A DNA stretch of 64,000 nt from positions 124,001 through 188,000 of the forward strand of contig NZ_CANKYH010000003.1 of the NCBI RefSeq assembly GCF_947487915.1, written 5' to 3'. This document shows positions 8,705 through 17,758 of the stretch, one piece after another. The translations under genes were made by a program, and so were the position numbers. Position 1 is the stretch's first letter. Every line of letters starts with the position of its first letter. This stretch comes from an uncultured Serinicoccus sp. (lineage in GTDB: Bacteria > Actinomycetota > Actinomycetes > Actinomycetales > Dermatophilaceae). Under the pieces are notes generated by a model, which saw only the letters and a list, made by a program, of their open reading frames with translations, did no database searches and had not been told where the DNA came from.

Positions 8705-9612
8705 CAGAAGTAGCCTTCCTTCTTGCGGTCCTCCATGGCGGCCTCGGAGAACTTGTCGTCGCCGCGGGTCGCGCCGCGCTCGGTGATCCGGGAGGCGGCC
8801 ACCTCTTCGATGATCTTGTCCAGGTCGTCGGCGTCCGACTCCAGGCACCCGGTCAGCGTCAAGTCGCCCACGGTGCGGAAGCGGACCTGCCGCTCGGTCA
8901 CGGTCTCCCCGTCGCGCAGCGGGTTGTACTCGCTCTCGGAGAAGAGCATGCCGTTGCGCTCGAAGACGCGCCGCTGGTGGGCGTAGTAGATCGACGGGAT
9001 GTCGATGGCCTCGCGCCGGATGTAGTCCCACACGTCGAGCTCGGTCCAGTTCGACAGCGGGAAGACCCGCATGTGCTCGCCCTCGTGGATGCGGCCGTTG
9101 TAGAGGCTCCACAGCTCGGGCCGCTGGTTCTTGGGGTCCCACTGGCCGAACTCGTCGCGGTGGGAGTAGACGCGCTCCTTGGCGCGGGCCTTCTCCTCGT
9201 CGCGGCGGCCGCCCCCGAAGGCGGCGGTGTAGCCCTCCTCCTCGATGGCGTTGAGCAGGGTGCCGATCTGCAGCCGGTTGCGCGGCGTCTTGCCGTCGTC
9301 GACGACGATGCCGTCCTTGATCGCCTGCTCGACCGAGGCGACGTGCAGGCGCAGCCCCAGCCGCTCCACCCAGCGGTCCCGGGTCGCCAGCACCTCGGGG
9401 AAGTCGTAGCCGGTGTCCACCTGCAGCACCGGGAAGGGCACCTTGGCCGGGTAGAACGCCTTCTCCGCCAGCCGCAGCATGACGATGGAGTCCTTGCCCC
9501 CGGAGAACATCAGCACCGGCTTCTCGAACTCCGCCGCCACCTCACGGAAGATATGGATCGACTCGGCCTCCAGCTCGTCGAGCTGGGAGAGTCGGTAGTT
9601 GTCGACTGTCAC
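8704..9612 (-). CDS. cysD: Sulfate adenylyltransferase subunit 2
   Basis: Catalytic PP-loop subunit of ATP sulfurylase, 302 aa, the usual length. The PP-loop FSGGKDSIVMLRLA is at about residue 39, and the conserved GGGRRDEEKARAKERVYSHRDEFG block and WTELDVWDYI segment are present. Translation starts at the GTG 9612, preceded by a purine-rich AGGGGAAAGG. The gene heads a cysD-cysN unit and is divergent from cysC; the roughly 100-bp gap holds a 7-bp inverted repeat (GCTGCGG 9636-9642, CCGCAGC 9683-9689) that could be an operator. Confidence 0.95.
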   Translation of the reverse strand: MTVDNYRLSQLDELEAESIHIFREVAAEFEKPVLMFSGGKDSIVMLRLAEKAFYPAKVPFPVLQVDTGYDFPEVLATRDRWVERLGLRLHVASVEQAIKDGIVVDDGKTPRNRLQIGTLLNAIEEEGYTAAFGGGRRDEEKARAKERVYSHRDEFGQWDPKNQRPELWSLYNGRIHEGEHMRVFPLSNWTELDVWDYIRREAIDIPSIYYAHQRRVFERNGMLFSESEYNPLRDGETVTERQVRFRTVGDLTLTGCLESDADDLDKIIEEVAASRITERGATRGDDKFSEAAMEDRKKEGYF

Positions 9613-9704
9613 TCCTGTGCCTTTCCCCTACGGATGCTGCGGCTGCACGATATCGGACATCGGCTCACTTTCTGGCATTGTTCCGCAGCTGGCCCGACCT
9701 GACC

Positions 9705-9710
9705 TAGGGT
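9705..9710 (+). promoter_or_regulatory. Putative -10 hexamer for cysC (leaderless type)
   Basis: TAGGGT is followed by exactly 6 nt and the GTG start at 9717. There is no ribosome binding site in the gap, so the message would be leaderless. Confidence 0.45.
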
Positions 9711-9716
9711 TGCGGC

Positions 9717-10793
9717 GTGACCACGACCCTCCCCTCGTCGCCGATCTTCCCGGGTGTCCCCACCCTCGACGACCTGGAGCTGCTGCGCCACGGCCTGCTG
9801 ACCGCCGACCTCGTGGACGTGCCGGCCGGGTCCGTCACCCTGGTCGACGCCGAGGGGGTCCCGGTCGCCGACGTCGACGCGCAGGGAGGCCTCGCCTGGC
9901 GCTCGCCCCGCTCCTCGCGACCCTTCGAGCGCTGGCATCTCGGCGGCGTGGACGTCGAGCTCCCGGCCGTCCTGGTCGACGACCAGGAGACCCTGGCCCG
10001 GATCCCCGACGAGACGCGCACGGTCGTCGTGCTCGCCTCGACCGACGGTGACGACAACCAGCGCGACCTCGACCTCGTGCGTGCCGCCCGGAGATCGGCG
10101 CAGGAGCACGGGTTCGCCGTGCGCATCGCCCCGGTCGGGCGCGGCGCTGACCGGCGCTCCGACAAGGTGGCGCACCTGCAGCAGGTGCTCGGGGGCCGCG
10201 ACCAGGTCCATGACCTGACCTCGCCCGCTGGAGGGACGGCATACCTCGACGGGCGCGGTGGCGTCGTCGTGCTCCTGACCGGGTTGTCCGGCTCCGGCAA
10301 GTCGACCCTGGCCCGCGCGCTGCGCGACCGGCTCGTCGAGGACGAGGGGAGCACCGTGTCGCTGCTCGACGGTGACGTCGTGCGCCGCCACCTGTCGGCC
10401 GGCCTGGGCTTCTCCCCCGAGGACCGCGAGACCAACGTGCGCCGGATCGGGTGGGTCGCCGCCGAGATCGCGCGGCACGGCGGCACCGCGATCGCCAGCC
10501 CCATCGCCCCCTTCGACGGGACCCGCCGCGCGGTGCGCGACATGGTGGAGGGTCGGGGCGGGCGGTTCGTCCTGGTCCACGTCTCGACGCCGCTGGAGGA
10601 GTGCGAGCGCCGGGACCGCAAGGGGCTGTATGCCCGGGCGCGCGCCGGAGAGATCCCGGACTTCACCGGCATCAGCTCGCCCTATGAGGTGCCCACGGAC
10701 GCCACGCTGACCCTGGACACGACCGATCAGGATGTCGACCCGCTCGTCGAGCGGCTCCTCAGGGTCCTCAAGCTTGAATCTGCCGCTGACTGA
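9717..10793 (+). CDS. cysC: Adenylylsulfate (APS) kinase with long N-terminal extension
   Basis: Phosphorylates APS to PAPS, the universal sulfate donor. The kinase domain occupies about residues 182-345 of 358, with P-loop GLSGSGKST at 189-197, the [11 protein letters not shown] segment, [11 protein letters not shown] and the [18 protein letters not shown] motif that follows the APS-binding lid. A stand-alone CysC is about 200 aa, so the first 180 residues are extra. They contain [20 protein letters not shown] and an [14 protein letters not shown] block, weakly recalling an ATP sulfurylase (Sat) domain that has lost its catalytic motifs; this is an inference. It is divergent from cysD and followed 38 nt later by cysQ. 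Confidence 0.92.
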   Translation: MTTTLPSSPIFPGVPTLDDLELLRHGLLTADLVDVPAGSVTLVDAEGVPVADVDAQGGLAWRSPRSSRPFERWHLGGVDVELPAVLVDDQETLARIPDETRTVVVLASTDGDDNQRDLDLVRAARRSAQEHGFAVRIAPVGRGADRRSDKVAHLQQVLGGRDQVHDLTSPAGGTAYLDGRGGVVVLLTGLSGSGKSTLARALRDRLVEDEGSTVSLLDGDVVRRHLSAGLGFSPEDRETNVRRIGWVAAEIARHGGTAIASPIAPFDGTRRAVRDMVEGRGGRFVLVHVSTPLEECERRDRKGLYARARAGEIPDFTGISSPYEVPTDATLTLDTTDQDVDPLVERLLRVLKLESAAD

Positions 10794-10831
10794 ACCACCC
10801 AGCACCACCCATCCATCACTAGGGGATCCAC

Positions 10832-11599
10832 ATGATCGACGACCACCACCTCGCCCGCGAGCTCGCCGACCTGGCCGGGGAGCGCCTGCTCGCTGTCCGC
10901 GCCGACCTCCACGCCCAGGGGGTGGAGGGTCGCGACCTCAAGGACGCCGGCGACGCCGCCTCCCAGGAGCTGCTGGCAGCCGCACTGGCCGAGCGCGCCC
11001 CCGGCGACGCCGTGCTGAGCGAGGAGGCGGCCGACGACCACGCCCGGCTCTCCGCCGAGCGGGTGTGGATCATCGACCCGCTGGACGGGACGCGGGAGTT
11101 CAGCGAGGTGCCCCGGGACGACTGGGCCGTGCACGTGGCGCTGTGGCGGTCCGGTGAGCTCGTGGCCGGGGCGGTCGCGCTGCCCTCGCGCGGCGTCACG
11201 TACGGCACCGACCCCTCGCTCCGGCTGGACCTGCCCGCCCGCCCGGCCGGTGACCCCCCGCTGCGGCTGGCCGTCAGCCGCTCACGGCCCCCGGCCTTCG
11301 CCGAGGAGCTGGGTCGGACGATGGGGGCCACGACGGTGCCGATGGGCTCGGCCGGCGTGAAGGCGATGTCGGTCCTCGACGGGTCCTCCGACGCCTACGT
11401 GCACGCGGGCGGGCAGTACGAGTGGGACTCCGCGGCACCTGTCGCGGTCGCGATGGCCCACGGCCTGCACACGAGCCGGGTCGACGGCAGCCCTCTCGTC
11501 TACAACCGGGAGAACCCGTGGTCGCCGGACCTGGTCGTGTGCCGCCCCGAGGTGGCTGACGAGCTGATGGCGGCGCTCGCGACCATGGACCTGGGCTGA
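10832..11599 (+). CDS. cysQ: 3'(2'),5'-bisphosphate nucleotidase
   Basis: Inositol-monophosphatase-fold Mg-dependent phosphatase that hydrolyses PAP, the by-product of PAPS-dependent sulfation, to AMP. The 255-aa protein shows the metal-binding SEE (about 63-65), the signature WIIDPLDGTREF at residues 79-90 and the second motif with QYEWDSAAP near 203-211, all as expected for CysQ. It follows cysC in the same direction, consistent with coupled PAPS production and PAP removal. Its 3' end faces the SLC13 permease with only 4 nt between the stops. Confidence 0.9.
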   Translation: MIDDHHLARELADLAGERLLAVRADLHAQGVEGRDLKDAGDAASQELLAAALAERAPGDAVLSEEAADDHARLSAERVWIIDPLDGTREFSEVPRDDWAVHVALWRSGELVAGAVALPSRGVTYGTDPSLRLDLPARPAGDPPLRLAVSRSRPPAFAEELGRTMGATTVPMGSAGVKAMSVLDGSSDAYVHAGGQYEWDSAAPVAVAMAHGLHTSRVDGSPLVYNRENPWSPDLVVCRPEVADELMAALATMDLG

Positions 11600-11603
11600 G
11601 GGC

Positions 11604-13379
11604 TCAGGGCCAGAGCAACGGCGTCAGCAGCACGGTGGCCAGGACGACCATGACGGTGAGGACCCACCCGAGCCGTGCGTAGTCGGTGAACCGGTAGCCG
11701 CCGGGGCCGTAGACCATCATGTTGGTCTGGTAGCCGATCGGTGACAGGAACGACGCCGAGGCGGCCACCGCCACGGCGATGGCAGCGCCCCGTGGGTCCA
11801 GCCCGACGGAGTCCGCCGTGGCGACCGCCACCGGCAGCATGAGCAGGGCCGCGGCGTTGTTCGTCACCAGCTCGGTGAGCACGATGGTCGCCAGGACCAG
11901 CCCGAGGAGCACCCCGAGCGTGCCGAAGCTGCCGAGCGAGGCCACCAGCCCCCCGGCCAGGGCCTCGGCCAGCCCGGAGACCTGCATCGCGCTCGCCAGC
12001 CCGAAGGCGGAGGCGATGACGAGGATGACCTCCAGGTCGACCGCCCGGCGCGCCTCCTGGGCGGACAGGACCCCCGTGGCGATGAGGGCCACGGCGCCCA
12101 GCAGGGAGCCCTGCAGGATCGGCATGACCCCGAAGGCCGCCAGCCCGACGACCAGGGCGAGGACGGTGACCGGGATCCACGCGCGTGGCGTCGCCGCCGG
12201 GGGCGACCCGTCGAGGCCGGCGACGAGCAGGAAGTCGGAGTGGTCGCGCCACCGCTTCCGGAAGTCGGGGTCGGACACGACGATGAGGGTGTCGCCGAGC
12301 CGGATGGTCTGGGCGCCGAGCTTGCCGTCGACGAGGTGGCCCGACCGGTGGATGCCCACCACCGCCGCCTGGTAGGTCGACCGGAAGTCCGACTCCCGCA
12401 GGGTGCGGCCGACCAGCGGCGACTGGGAGCCCACGACGACCTCGAAGTACTTCGCGCTCTCGCTCTTGAGGTCGAGGACGTGCTCGAGCTCGGCCGAGCG
12501 CAGTCCCGGCATGAGCTGGGCGTCGACGACCTTGCTGACCGAGCCGACGAAGTGCAGACGGTTGCCGCCCCGCAGCACGGTGTCGGGCCGGACGGGGGCG
12601 ATGACGGTGTCACCCCGGTCCACTGACACGAGGAACAGACCGGGGAGGGACCGCAGCTTGGCCTCCTCCACGGTGCGGCCGTCGACCGGCCCGCCGGGCT
12701 GCACGATCATCTCGATGGAGAAGCGCCGGCCCTCGCTCTGCAGCTCCTCCCGCGCGGAGCGGCGGGCCGGGAGGAGCCTGGGCGCGACGGCGACGAGGAC
12801 CAGGAGCCCCAGGATCGCGATGGGCAGCCCCAGCCTCCCGATCTCGAAGAAGCCGATCGCCTCGAGGCCCAGCTCGGTCATCTGCCCGGAGACGACGAGG
12901 TTGGTCGAGGTGCCGATGACGGTGAGCAGGCCCCCGAGCACGGCCGCGAAGGAGATCGGCATGAGGAACTTGCTGGCCGACCGGCCCTGCCGCTCGCACC
13001 AGGCCGTCACCTGCGGGATGAGCATGGCCACGATCGGGGTGTTGTTGAGCAGGGCGGACGCCCCGACGGTCGGGGTCAGCACCCGCAGCAGCGGCAGCCG
13101 GTATGTCCCCCGGTCCCCCAGGGTGCGTTGCATCACCGGGGCCAGGGCTCCGGTCTTCTCGATGCCGGCGGCCACGACGTAGAGCGCCGCCACCGTGATC
13201 GGGGCGGGGTTGGAGAACCCGGTGAAGGCCTCCGCCGGGGTGATCACCCCCAGCACGAGGAGGGCGATGACGCCACCCAGCACGATCACCCAAGGGGTCG
13301 TGCGCTGCCGCACCAGGGCGGTCAGTACCCCGAGGAGCACCAGGACGGTGATCCAGGCATCCACGGGCATGTCCGCCAA
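11604..13379 (-). CDS. SLC13/DASS-family permease with TrkA-C domains, probable sulfate transporter
   Basis: A 591-aa anion permease with roughly ten membrane helices. Helices flank a central cytoplasmic insert (about residues 205-375) with two TrkA-C-like domains (MIVQPGGPVDGRTVEEAKLR and VVGSQSPLVGRTLRESDF). The family motifs SALLNNTPIVAMLIP and IGTSTNLVVSG (Na/substrate sites) are intact, with TNNAAALLMLP in the second half. Homologous SLC13 proteins with TrkA-C inserts transport sulfate in algae and cyanobacteria. Its place beside cysNDCQ supports sulfate uptake, though dicarboxylates are an alternative. Confidence 0.85.
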   Translation of the reverse strand: MADMPVDAWITVLVLLGVLTALVRQRTTPWVIVLGGVIALLVLGVITPAEAFTGFSNPAPITVAALYVVAAGIEKTGALAPVMQRTLGDRGTYRLPLLRVLTPTVGASALLNNTPIVAMLIPQVTAWCERQGRSASKFLMPISFAAVLGGLLTVIGTSTNLVVSGQMTELGLEAIGFFEIGRLGLPIAILGLLVLVAVAPRLLPARRSAREELQSEGRRFSIEMIVQPGGPVDGRTVEEAKLRSLPGLFLVSVDRGDTVIAPVRPDTVLRGGNRLHFVGSVSKVVDAQLMPGLRSAELEHVLDLKSESAKYFEVVVGSQSPLVGRTLRESDFRSTYQAAVVGIHRSGHLVDGKLGAQTIRLGDTLIVVSDPDFRKRWRDHSDFLLVAGLDGSPPAATPRAWIPVTVLALVVGLAAFGVMPILQGSLLGAVALIATGVLSAQEARRAVDLEVILVIASAFGLASAMQVSGLAEALAGGLVASLGSFGTLGVLLGLVLATIVLTELVTNNAAALLMLPVAVATADSVGLDPRGAAIAVAVAASASFLSPIGYQTNMMVYGPGGYRFTDYARLGWVLTVMVVLATVLLTPLLWP

Positions 13380-13490
13380 CCTTTCAGACAGACGCCCCCT
13401 CCGCGCGGACGCTCAACACCAGAACCTCAAGGGCAGGCGCGAGCATAGCGCGTCGGGGGCGAGCTGCTGCAGCGGCTGAAGAGTGCCAGA

Positions 13491-14513
13491 TCAGAGGCGG
13501 CACGCCTTGGAGCTGCTCAGAGAGGTTCGGTAGGCGGCCAACTTGCTCGAGTGCTCAGTGAGACGCCAGTTCGGCCTCGACGGCTTCACATTGCTGTTGA
13601 AGTATGAGATCACGCCGATCTTGTCCGTGTTCCGACTGGCCCAGTCCCACTGAGTCCGCCACCAGGTGACTGCGGACGGGTTAGAGAACTTCATAGCCAC
13701 TCCCGTTTCACCAAGCCCAACCATCTTGGACGGATGGCCTGCGTCCGCAAGATGCTCCCGGACCCTGCCGATGCGCTCGGCGTAACCTTCCCCAGACTGG
13801 TTCTGATACAGATCCAGCCCGAAGAACGCCGAACGACTCACCACATCAGGCGTGGCCCAGTCCCCCGGTCGATCCTTCTTGTTCCACGGGTTGAACGTGT
13901 AGTCGCCGATGATGGGCACGAAGGCCACGTTCCGCAGGCCCGTCTCGTCCTGCATGACGTCGTGGATGCGACAGAACGCCCGCCGCCACTGGCGTGGCAG
14001 GTCCCTGCTCGATCTGGCCTCCTCGGCGGGCTCGTGATGGAAGGTCACGATCACCGGTTCAGAGAACGCGGCATAACCGCGGGCACGCTCCCGGATAGCC
14101 GCGTCGTACCGGCCGTCACCGACCTGCTTCCACGATGACGCGCCTCCCGGCGGCTTGAAACTCACCCAAGGAATACGTCCCTCGCGGTGGTCCGACGCAA
14201 TAGTCGTCCGTTCGCGCCGACCAAAGGACCATTGGTAGTAGTGACGATGCACACCAATGTCTCCTGTCCTTCGTACTTCAGTGGAGATATCTCCATTCGT
14301 GGACATACCGAGATAGATCTTGCCCGGTTGGTGACCGTGCCATGACTCAGCCGCCAACTTCAGGTTTCCGACGAACGGCTTCGGATCTGACGGCGGCAGA
14401 GGGACCATCTCTGGTGCACTGACGAGGTCGAGGGCCCCCTGGCCCAGGACAGCACTTCCGAGGGACAGAGCCCCCCCGTGCCGGAGGAGTGATCTACGTG
14501 AGATGTGGGACAT
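13491..14513 (-). CDS. Tat-exported glycoside-hydrolase-like protein (GH26-like)
   Basis: A 340-aa secreted protein. The N-terminus SRRSLLRHGG followed by a hydrophobic stretch is a twin-arginine signal peptide. The mature part looks like a TIM-barrel glycosidase: IVTFHHEPAEEA (about 156-167) resembles the acid/base strand of GH26-type enzymes (FHHE), and VGLGETGVAM (about 265-274) would carry the second carboxylate. Family assignment is tentative. Placed at the edge of the polysaccharide locus and divergent from the glycosyltransferase operon, it may trim or release the surface polymer. It ends with a Cys-containing tail. Confidence 0.6.
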   Translation of the reverse strand: MSHISRRSLLRHGGALSLGSAVLGQGALDLVSAPEMVPLPPSDPKPFVGNLKLAAESWHGHQPGKIYLGMSTNGDISTEVRRTGDIGVHRHYYQWSFGRRERTTIASDHREGRIPWVSFKPPGGASSWKQVGDGRYDAAIRERARGYAAFSEPVIVTFHHEPAEEARSSRDLPRQWRRAFCRIHDVMQDETGLRNVAFVPIIGDYTFNPWNKKDRPGDWATPDVVSRSAFFGLDLYQNQSGEGYAERIGRVREHLADAGHPSKMVGLGETGVAMKFSNPSAVTWWRTQWDWASRNTDKIGVISYFNSNVKPSRPNWRLTEHSSKLAAYRTSLSSSKACRL

Positions 14514-14641
14514 GAGCCCGAAAACTAGCCGTGAAGTTGGGGACTGTCAATCGCGTGGCCGGCACATCGAGAATGCGAGGCTTCCCCATTCCTCGTGCAT
14601 TCTCAAAGCAGTCTCGCGAACCCCTTGGGATCCGGCGCGCC

Positions 14642-14683
14642 GTCGTGGCCGGGCACCAGGCGGACACCCTGCCCGGCCACGGC
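14642..14683. repeat. Hairpin in the divergent intergenic region
   Basis: A perfect 11-bp inverted repeat, GTGGCCGGGCA (14645-14655) and TGCCCGGCCAC (14670-14680), with a 14-nt loop; the stem extends by further pairs outward. It lies between the exported hydrolase (start 14513) and the GT4 promoter, so it could be a regulatory site or an attenuator-like structure. Confidence 0.45.
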
Positions 14684-14757
14684 CGTGGCATCGATCGCCG
14701 GGCGCGGACCCAACGAGCCAACCTCGCTGACGACCACGCGGCTCAGCGCGTGCCTGG

Positions 14758-14786
14758 TTGACTCCCACGACTTCTCGTGTACGAAT
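14758..14786 (+). promoter_or_regulatory. Promoter of the polysaccharide operon (leaderless type)
   Basis: A -35-like TTGACT (14758-14763), a 17-nt spacer and a -10-like ACGAAT (14781-14786; TACGAA one base earlier) place the transcription start at or next to the ATG at 14793. There is no Shine-Dalgarno sequence before that ATG. This is the best -35/-10 pair of the island and would drive the seven overlapping genes from GT4 to GT2. Confidence 0.5.
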
Positions 14787-14792
14787 ATCGGC

Positions 14793-16139
14793 ATGACAGG
14801 CCCCTCGGATGCACCCAAAATTCTGATCATCGTGCAGAACCTGCCCGTTCCGCTCGACCGTCGAGTCTGGCTCGAGTGCCAAGCCCTGAGGGACTCAGGA
14901 TTCGATGTGTCGGTGATCTGCCCTCAGGGGCCGGGGGACCCGAAGCGACACGACGTCGACGGGGTGGCCCTGTACAAGTACGCGCCTGCACCGGAAGCGG
15001 AGGGTCTAGCCGGCTTCGCCTACGAGTTCGCCTACTCGTGGATCCGCACGGCACTCCTGAGTCTGGCGGTGCGTCGAGAGAAGGGTTTCGACGTCATCCA
15101 GGCCTGCAACCCCCCAGACACGTACTGGCTGTTGGGACTGCTCTGGAAGACACGCGGCGTGCGCTTCGTCTTCGACCACCACGATCTGAACCCAGAGCTC
15201 TTCCTGTCCCGCTTCGGCGCCCCGACAACCCCGCTGCAGCATGCCGAACTCACGGTTCTTCGGTGGTTGGAGCGCTGCACCTTCCGCACGGCGGACCACG
15301 TGATCTCCACCAACGAGTCCTTCAAGAAGATCGCGATGGAACGAGGTGGTGTGGCCGAGGAGGACGTCACGGTGGTCCGCAGCGGCCCAGACACCCGGAG
15401 CATGTACCCGACCCGACCTGATCCGGAAGTCCGCGGTGATGGGAGCCATCTGCTCGCCTACCTGGGCATCATGGGGCCTCAAGACGGTGTGGAAAGTGTT
15501 CTGCACCTCATGGAGGAGCTCGTCCATGCGCGTGGTCGAACATCCGTCCGGGCCGTACTGCTTGGCTTCGGCGACAGTCTGGAGTCGTTGAGGGATCAGT
15601 GCACGCAACTGGGGCTGGATGACTACGTGACGTTCACGGGTCGGGTCGGTCCAACCGAGATCGCGAAATACCTCAGCGCCGCCGACGTAGGTCTCGGCCC
15701 CGACCCCGCGACGCCCATGAATGACCTGTCGACCATGAACAAGACCATGGAGTACATGGCCTTCGGGCTGCCGTCTGTGGCCTTCGATCTCAAGGAAACG
15801 CGGATATCAGGCGAGAACTCAGTGCTGTACGTCCCACCCGGCGATATCGGCGCCTTCGCAGACGCCGTCGAGCGCCTGCTTGACGACGACGAGCTCCGCG
15901 CAGAGATGGCGGTCAGCGGACGTCGCCGAGCCGTCTCCGTACTGGACTGGCGGCCCCAACGTACGGCCTACCTCCAGGCCATCCAGTCGGTCGTGAGCAA
16001 GAGAAGTCTCGGGACGGGAGAACCTGCTGGAGAGGAGGTGGCCAACGAACTCGGGGTTCCGACGGACGACCAGTCAGCTCTGGCCACCGAGGAAGAGTTG
16101 CGCAGCGCGGTGCGCCGCCGCGGTTTCGCCGGTGCCTGA
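14793..16139 (+). CDS. Glycosyltransferase family 4 (GT-B)
   Basis: A 448-aa cytoplasmic GT-B glycosyltransferase, first gene of the polysaccharide run. The N-terminal domain starts KILIIVQNLPVPLDRRVWLE, a pattern common to GT4 enzymes of exopolysaccharide loci, and continues with FDHHDLNPELF. The C-terminal nucleotide-sugar domain has LAYLGIMGPQDGVE, then FTGRVG and the EX7E-like region ending EYMAFGLPSVAFDLKETR. The ATG at 14793 was chosen over an upstream in-frame ATG (14595) because homology begins there and a promoter abuts it. It probably adds a sugar, perhaps mannose given manC nearby, to the lipid-linked repeat unit. Confidence 0.85.
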   Translation: MTGPSDAPKILIIVQNLPVPLDRRVWLECQALRDSGFDVSVICPQGPGDPKRHDVDGVALYKYAPAPEAEGLAGFAYEFAYSWIRTALLSLAVRREKGFDVIQACNPPDTYWLLGLLWKTRGVRFVFDHHDLNPELFLSRFGAPTTPLQHAELTVLRWLERCTFRTADHVISTNESFKKIAMERGGVAEEDVTVVRSGPDTRSMYPTRPDPEVRGDGSHLLAYLGIMGPQDGVESVLHLMEELVHARGRTSVRAVLLGFGDSLESLRDQCTQLGLDDYVTFTGRVGPTEIAKYLSAADVGLGPDPATPMNDLSTMNKTMEYMAFGLPSVAFDLKETRISGENSVLYVPPGDIGAFADAVERLLDDDELRAEMAVSGRRRAVSVLDWRPQRTAYLQAIQSVVSKRSLGTGEPAGEEVANELGVPTDDQSALATEEELRSAVRRRGFAGA

Positions 16140-16243
16140 CGACCGGCATAGGGATCCGGTCCTTGGCCTGTCAGCCGTGCATCGATACACCGAATCGACG
16201 CGTATCATGAGGTCGATCGATATCCACGCTGAGGGGGTTGGTT

Positions 16244-17758
16244 GTGAACGACAGGCAGGCGGGACCCCGTGGTCTCCCATCCGTGCTGACGGCAGTACGG
16301 CATCACCCATGGGTCATGCTGCTCGTTTTTGGCCTGGTGCTAGGTCTGGCAGCCATCTATGCCGGCACTCAAGAGCCTCGCTACACGGCGACGTCGGTGG
16401 TCCTGCTGAAGCCGGTGCCTGGTAGTTCACTGACTCCCGAGATCGCCAGCACCAGCGGGACGCAGATCACGATCGCCATGACGACCGAGGCGCGGACAGT
16501 GACCACGCCCGCCGTGGCCGCCCTGGCGTCCGACGAAGCCGGGCGCCCCCTCGGTGGCGACGATGGTGAGCTCGCCGTCCGAGTCCTGGATGCGACGCAG
16601 ACGCTCGAGATCGCCTACACCGGCAGCTCCCCGCAGGACGCGCAGTCGGGCGCTCAGGCATATGCAGACGCGTTCTTGGAGTACCGCGGAACTGCCGCAG
16701 CCGAACTGCAGGAGGGCCGCATCGACAGTCTGAACACTCAGGCCGAAGCAGCCCAGGAAAGCCTGCGAGAGGCCACCTCGGCCGTGGGTGGATTCGCCCA
16801 GCAGCAGGTCCAGCTGTTCACCGACCGGCTCGCTCAGCTCAATGCCAACCTGAGTGCTGAAGAGGTGGTGAGCACCGACCCTGGAAGCGTTCTCAACCCC
16901 GCCGATGAGCCGACCGGTCCGGACGGTGTACCGACGTGGCTGCTCCTTGTTCTCGCTGCGGCCGTGGGTGGTGTGCTCGCCGTACTAGCGGCCTTGTTCC
17001 GTGAGTGGCGTCAGGACGTCGTCCGGTCGGAGGAAGATTTCTCCGTCAGTGGTCTGCCGGTCTTCGCGTCGGTGCCCCAGGTGAAGCACGAGCACGACGA
17101 GGAGGGGCTGGCCCACGTGCGCGAGGCGTTCCGGCAGCTCCGCGCAGGAGTTGTCGCCAACTGCCCCCGCCCCCATGTGCTCGTCGTCTCTGGCGTGGGC
17201 AAAAACCCCCAGTCTCTCGTCGGGCCCAATCTCGGCATCAGCCTGGCCGATGCCGGCTTCTCGGTGCTCGTCGTCGACGCCGACGCGCACGCGGCCGGTC
17301 TGCACACCGCCCTGGGGGTTGAGGCCAGCCCTGGCCTGTCCGAGCTGCTCGGTCGCAAAGAGCTGTTCCACGACGCCGTACGTTCGTCCCACGGTATCGA
17401 TGTCCTGCCCATCGGGCACAACCCGGCGGCTATGCGAGATCTGCAGGGCGGTCCTGCGCTTCGTGATCTGGTGAGCCGGGTGCGCTCGAACTACGACTAC
17501 GTCATTTTCAATACGGCACCGTCGGGCACGGCCGACAGCGACGCGGCCATGAGTGCCGCCGAGTCGGTGCTGCTGGTCGTCGTAGACGGCCAGACCACCC
17601 GAGCACAAATCGAGGCCGCGCTCGACCGCCAGCGGCATCTGGGCATCGTGGCAGCGGGACTGGTCAACGTCCGACGAGATGCCGGTATGGCGCTCGCGTT
17701 GCCCAGGTCCGTGGACGATGCGCACGACACCCCCGCCGCGACACATGCCAACGTCTGA
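16244..17758 (+). CDS. Wzz-type polysaccharide co-polymerase with degenerate BY-kinase domain
   Basis: A 504-aa membrane protein of the Wzc/CapAB type. TM1 is at about 24-42 and TM2 at about 230-250. The extracytoplasmic part between them has the Wzz start RYTATSVVLLKP and a helical segment. The cytoplasmic domain has the P-loop fold order of BY-kinases, but the motifs are altered. Walker A reads SGVGKNPQSLVGPNLG, with no Ser/Thr after the Lys. Walker A' is VLVVDADAHAAGLH. The Walker B position reads FNTAPSG without the usual Asp. There is no C-terminal Tyr cluster. It probably regulates chain length without kinase activity. The GTG at 16244 follows GAGGGGG (16231-16237). The next gene overlaps its end. 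Confidence 0.8.
   Translation: MNDRQAGPRGLPSVLTAVRHHPWVMLLVFGLVLGLAAIYAGTQEPRYTATSVVLLKPVPGSSLTPEIASTSGTQITIAMTTEARTVTTPAVAALASDEAGRPLGGDDGELAVRVLDATQTLEIAYTGSSPQDAQSGAQAYADAFLEYRGTAAAELQEGRIDSLNTQAEAAQESLREATSAVGGFAQQQVQLFTDRLAQLNANLSAEEVVSTDPGSVLNPADEPTGPDGVPTWLLLVLAAAVGGVLAVLAALFREWRQDVVRSEEDFSVSGLPVFASVPQVKHEHDEEGLAHVREAFRQLRAGVVANCPRPHVLVVSGVGKNPQSLVGPNLGISLADAGFSVLVVDADAHAAGLHTALGVEASPGLSELLGRKELFHDAVRSSHGIDVLPIGHNPAAMRDLQGGPALRDLVSRVRSNYDYVIFNTAPSGTADSDAAMSAAESVLLVVVDGQTTRAQIEAALDRQRHLGIVAAGLVNVRRDAGMALALPRSVDDAHDTPAATHANV

Noticed and set aside
9636..9689. Operator between cysD and cysC from the 7-bp inverted repeat
   Set aside because: A 7-bp repeat spaced 40 bp apart in GC-rich DNA is not distinctive enough to list as a site; mentioned only in the cysD entry.
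14645..14680. tRNA or riboswitch in the region before GT4
   Set aside because: Only a simple hairpin is seen; no cloverleaf, T-loop GTTC motif or riboswitch core could be recognised.
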